A stretch of DNA of 64,000 nt from Bacillus sp. SG-1 (lineage in GTDB: Bacteria > Bacillota > Bacilli > Bacillales > Bacillaceae_B), in NCBI RefSeq assembly GCF_000181495.1, contig NZ_ABCF01000001.1:248001-312000 (forward strand). Reading direction: 5' to 3'. Positions within the stretch are counted from its first letter, which is position 1, and every line of letters starts with the position of its first letter. Shown here one piece after another: positions 61,196 to 64,000 of this stretch. Under the pieces are notes generated by a model, which worked only from the letters and a program-made list of their open reading frames with translations, was not told the origin of the DNA and did no database searches. The position numbers and the translations under genes were made by a program.

Positions 61196-61326
61196 TCCGA
61201 GGCCTCCTCTAAATAATAGGCAATTTGTATTTGTAAGAATAGTGTTGTCGGTAAAGAGTTCCCCAATTACCTATTATAAAATGTAAATAAAGAGGATGTA
61301 AATTTTTAACGTGTAGAATGTGAAAA

Positions 61327-61358
61327 ATGCTTAGAAGTAAGACTTCTAAGCATTTTAG
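61327..61358. terminator. terminator of the deacetylase gene
   Basis: ATGCTTAGAAG / CTTCTAAGCAT stem; on the minus strand it follows the deacetylase stop at 61359. Confidence 0.7.
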
Positions 61359-61955
61359 CTAGCTGCCCAGCAATTGAAAATGATAGCCTTGTTGTTTAAT
61401 TTGGCGGATTAAGGACGGGAGGATTTTTACAGTCTGCGGCAATTCATGTAACAGAATGATCGCTTTATCCTCTAAATGGTCCATGATAAACGTTTTAATT
61501 TGATCTGGATCATTTTTCAGTTCCCAATCCATAGAAGCTATTCTCCACATGACTGTGTGCATTCCAAGTTCAGAGGCAGCAGCAATCGTATCTTCATTAA
61601 ATTGACCGAAAGGGGGACGGAAATAAGTAACATTTTGTCCTGTTACTTTACTGATGGCTTCCTTGCTTCGAGAGAGATCGGCAAGCTGTTCTTCAAATGA
61701 AAGCCGGGTAAGATTCTTATGATTACAGGAATGAGTGCCTATTAAGTGGCCGGAATCAAGAGCTCTTTTCCAAGGTCGTTGATGATGCAGCAGACGGGAC
61801 TGCCAGAAGAATCCGGCTTTGACATCTTCTTTTTCTAATATGTCCAAAATCTCTGGTAAAGCTCTTCCTGGACCATCATCAAAAGTCAGCATAACCGATT
61901 TTTCATTATGGCCAACTAGTTTGGTGATGACATTTCTATGATCAGAGTCGTACAC
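61359..61955 (-). CDS. polysaccharide deacetylase family protein
   Basis: A 198-aa NodB-type domain: MLTFDDGPG near 22-30 (TFDD with the catalytic base and metal Asp), GTHSCNHKNLTRLS near 71-84 (HxxxH metal motif), RPPFGQFNED near 112-121 and HELPQTVK near 164. No signal peptide is visible, so it is either cytoplasmic or its start is wrong. GTG start with a weak AGGG. The gene upstream (PhnC) is on the same strand 58 nt away. Confidence 0.82.
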   Translation of the reverse strand: MYDSDHRNVITKLVGHNEKSVMLTFDDGPGRALPEILDILEKEDVKAGFFWQSRLLHHQRPWKRALDSGHLIGTHSCNHKNLTRLSFEEQLADLSRSKEAISKVTGQNVTYFRPPFGQFNEDTIAAASELGMHTVMWRIASMDWELKNDPDQIKTFIMDHLEDKAIILLHELPQTVKILPSLIRQIKQQGYHFQLLGS

Positions 61956-62013
61956 GACCCTAGTGCAATCTACTACTCAAGGACTCTTATGCATAAGCTC
62001 GATTTCCTTTCGT

Positions 62014-62769
62014 TTAAAGATGTTGGTAATTAGCGGATCCATATGTCTCTTCATATTTTTTTTCTGTAAAATCAGCCGGCAGGCCATCAAAAATTACTGA
62101 ACCGTCTTTCAACGCAATGATACGGTCTGCAAATTTCTTTGCCAGTGAAACATCATGAACATTGATGATGGTCAATAAATCATGTTGTTCATGCATTAGC
62201 TGAATCAGTGAAAAGATATGATTAGAAGTGCCCGGGTCCAGGCTGGCCACAGGTTCGTCACCTAATAGGACTTTCGGATTTTGGACAAGTGCACGGGCAA
62301 TCCCGACCCTTTGCTTCTGTCCGCCGCTTAAGTGCTCAACGCGTCTGTCAGTAAAATCGGAGAGGCCAACTTCTTCAATCACTTTCTTTGCTCGTTGAAC
62401 TTCCTCGGAAGTGAACCAGCCAATAAGATTTTTAAAAGAAGAACGATACCCGAACATCCCGGTCAACACATTTTGCATGACAGAAAGACGTGGAACAAGG
62501 TTGAAATGCTGGAAAATCATGCCCATTTCTCTCCTTGCCTTTCTGCTTTCTTCTTCATTATGAGAAGAAAGGGGGCTGCCTTTCCACAACACTTCTCCAC
62601 TGGAAAGGGACTGTAATCCATTAATGGTCCGGATTAACGTTGATTTACCAGCACCGCTTTTCCCTAATATACAAACGAATTCGCCTTTATTAAAATCAAG
62701 ATTGACAGAAGACAGCGCTGGAAAACTCGAGCCTCTGTAATGAACACTGATATCTTTTAAATGTAGCAT
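62014..62769 (-). CDS. phnC: phosphonate-type ABC transporter ATP-binding protein
   Basis: A 251-aa ATPase: Walker A GKSGAGKSTL near 37-46, Q-loop FQHFN, signature LSGGQKQRVGIARAL near 148-162, Walker B VLLGDEPVASLD near 168-179, H-loop IINVHD. It matches PhnC of phosphonate/phosphite importers. AGGAGGCAGCGAAT precedes the ATG. Gene order phnD-phnE-phnC fits an operon. Confidence 0.88.
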   Translation of the reverse strand: MLHLKDISVHYRGSSFPALSSVNLDFNKGEFVCILGKSGAGKSTLIRTINGLQSLSSGEVLWKGSPLSSHNEEESRKARREMGMIFQHFNLVPRLSVMQNVLTGMFGYRSSFKNLIGWFTSEEVQRAKKVIEEVGLSDFTDRRVEHLSGGQKQRVGIARALVQNPKVLLGDEPVASLDPGTSNHIFSLIQLMHEQHDLLTIINVHDVSLAKKFADRIIALKDGSVIFDGLPADFTEKKYEETYGSANYQHL

Positions 62770-62781
62770 ATTCGCTGCCTC

Positions 62782-63537
62782 CTAAATGACTTTATTCCTC
62801 ACATAACTTCCCAAGAAGTCGACGACAATTACCATTATCATTATAATTAACACATCTAATGAAACAGAAGAATATTGGAATGTCTTGAAATCATTGAATA
62901 AACGCTGCCCGATTCCGCCGCCACCGATGAAACCGAGTACCAGTGATGTTCTTATCGCCACTTCAAATCGGTAGAAGTAGTGGGATAGAACATTTGGCCA
63001 GATCTGTGGAAGGATGCTGAAAAAATAGGCGAACCACTTTTGAGCTCCAACCGCTTTCATCGCATCTTGGGGTCCAGGGTCTGAAGCTTCAATGAGCTCT
63101 GATATCAGTTTTCCAAGGACACCTATATTATGAATCATGATGGCAATCACGGCAGGAAATGGTCCAAGACCTAGAGCAGTCAGCAAAATCAATCCAAAAA
63201 CGATCTCCGGTACAGACCTTACAAAACTCAACCCCACCCTTGCAGTGTTATAAAGGAGGGGGGAGGGGGATGTGTTTTTAGCTGAAATGAAACTTAAAGG
63301 CAAGGCGAGCAGGAGGCCGAAGAAGCTCCCCAAAAACGCCATTGCCAATGTTTCCAACCCATCTTCGATCATCTTCGGCAAGAGGGAAAAGTCCATAGGG
63401 AACCACTGAGATAAAAAGTCGATCATATTGCGGAAATCCCTGAACTTGGATAAATCAAATTCTGTCAGCTTCATACTGAAGTAAACGAATATGATTAGTA
63501 TTAGAAAAGTAAAGAAGCTTCTCCTTTTAAACCACAC
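62782..63537 (-). CDS. phnE: phosphonate-type ABC transporter permease
   Basis: A 251-aa permease with five to six helices and the ATPase-contact segment EASDPGPQDAMKAVGAQKWFAYFFSILPQ near 149-177 (EAA loop). RVGLSFVRSVPEIVFGLI near 105-122 is typical of PhnE. GTG start. 12 nt separate it from phnC and about 11 from phnD. Confidence 0.85.
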   Translation of the reverse strand: MWFKRRSFFTFLILIIFVYFSMKLTEFDLSKFRDFRNMIDFLSQWFPMDFSLLPKMIEDGLETLAMAFLGSFFGLLLALPLSFISAKNTSPSPLLYNTARVGLSFVRSVPEIVFGLILLTALGLGPFPAVIAIMIHNIGVLGKLISELIEASDPGPQDAMKAVGAQKWFAYFFSILPQIWPNVLSHYFYRFEVAIRTSLVLGFIGGGGIGQRLFNDFKTFQYSSVSLDVLIIMIMVIVVDFLGSYVRNKVI

Positions 63538-63548
63538 GCTGTATCACT

Positions 63549-64000
63549 CTATTCTTCGATAAGTCCCTGCTTTAGGGCTGCCTGCCTTATGCTCTCATAG
63601 TCTTCATTGCTGGCTTCAGTAAAACCTGTAGCACCAAAGGCATCAAGTACTTCCTGATCCTCTATAGCAAGAAAAGCAGATTGCAAAGCTTCGATTGTTT
63701 TTTCATCTGTGTTCTGGTGGACTGCCCAAGGATATTGGAACAACTTATCAGATTCCCAAATAGTCTTGATTTGCTCGCCGTCTACCTTGCCTGATTCAAC
63801 AAGCTGGTTGAAGATCGCGCTGTCAATGGCACCGGCATCGACTTGTTGATTTTGAACAGCTAATGCGGTTGCATCATGTGAACCTGTAAAACGAACGGAT
63901 TCAAATTCATGCTCATCGTCTGATTGATATACACCGCGGTCTTGAAGCTCGATGGACGGGATAAGTGAACCTGATGTAGAGTTGGGATCACCAAATGCGA
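63549..64000 (-). CDS. phnD: phosphonate-type ABC transporter substrate-binding protein, partial
   Basis: The frame is open from 63549 to the right window edge, so the 5' end (signal peptide and N-lobe) lies outside. The visible part, about 150 residues, contains AFGDPNSTSGSLIPSIEL, ATALAVQNQQVDAGAID and a final FGATGFTEASNEDYE, matching the C-lobe of PhnD-like lipoproteins that bind phosphonate or phosphite. No C-P lyase genes are in the window. Confidence 0.82.
   Translation of the reverse strand, partial: AFGDPNSTSGSLIPSIELQDRGVYQSDDEHEFESVRFTGSHDATALAVQNQQVDAGAIDSAIFNQLVESGKVDGEQIKTIWESDKLFQYPWAVHQNTDEKTIEALQSAFLAIEDQEVLDAFGATGFTEASNEDYESIRQAALKQGLIEE

Overview
The window looks like chromosomal DNA of a low-to-moderate GC Gram-positive of the family Bacillaceae (Bacillus in the broad sense). 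The reasons are strong AGGAGG-type ribosome binding sites, frequent GTG and TTG starts, intrinsic terminators, RsbR-type STAS proteins, FosB, oligoendopeptidase F, a Bacillus-type PpiB, ECF sigma factors paired with membrane anti-sigma proteins, and many small GNAT, NUDIX and VOC genes. No rRNA, tRNA, CRISPR array or prophage was recognised. The species cannot be settled from the sequence alone. Layout, part 1: the left edge cuts an M24 peptidase gene, followed by an M20 peptidase, a nucleotidyltransferase and a methyltransferase (2-4077). From 4.2 to 17.3 kb there is a dense accessory stretch of short, often overlapping genes: SET protein, OsmC, HAD phosphatase, GNATs, NUDIX hydrolases, VOC proteins, two paralogous 2H phosphoesterases, a DJ-1/PfpI homologue with no nucleophilic Cys, a membrane-anchored PstS-like protein and GrpB. 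Part 2: 17.3-27 kb holds two OppB/OppC-like permease pairs without ATPase or binding-protein genes, and two ECF sigma/anti-sigma cassettes. One anti-sigma candidate carries a degenerate LCP domain; the other is in the same operon as the second permease pair. An RsbR-like gene lies between two inverted copies of a 195-bp structured repeat. Part 3: 27-37.4 kb carries small membrane proteins, GNATs, a VanW protein, a 1026-aa GNAT fusion, a methyltransferase, a HIT protein and a broken PP2C-like gene. Part 4: 37.4-39.5 kb is an IS110/IS1111-type element inserted in a palindromic repeat, with a long 3' non-coding end that may encode a bridge RNA. Part 5: 39.5-52 kb has PepF, another methyltransferase, GNATs, alpha/beta hydrolase, SdpI, drug/metabolite transporter, NUDIX, an RsbR-like PAS-STAS protein and a frameshifted fosB. 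Part 6: 53.0-53.9 kb is a 0.9-kb array of about 18 hairpin units. After it come STAS/SEC14, exonuclease, potassium channel, PpiB, CoxG-like, DUF2383-type, MtnX-like, V4R-STAS and polysaccharide deacetylase genes, and a phosphonate-type ABC operon (phnD-phnE-phnC) cut by the right edge. Several genes are broken by a single stop or frameshift (PP2C-like 35915, 36924, DUF4306-like 42758, fosB 50978, NERD 52059), and two are short N-terminal remnants (6258, 28150). Recurrent one-base lesions could be real decay or assembly errors; raw reads would decide. The observations most worth following are the IS element with its candidate guide RNA, the structured repeat, the hairpin array, and the ECF/permease/LCP signalling modules.
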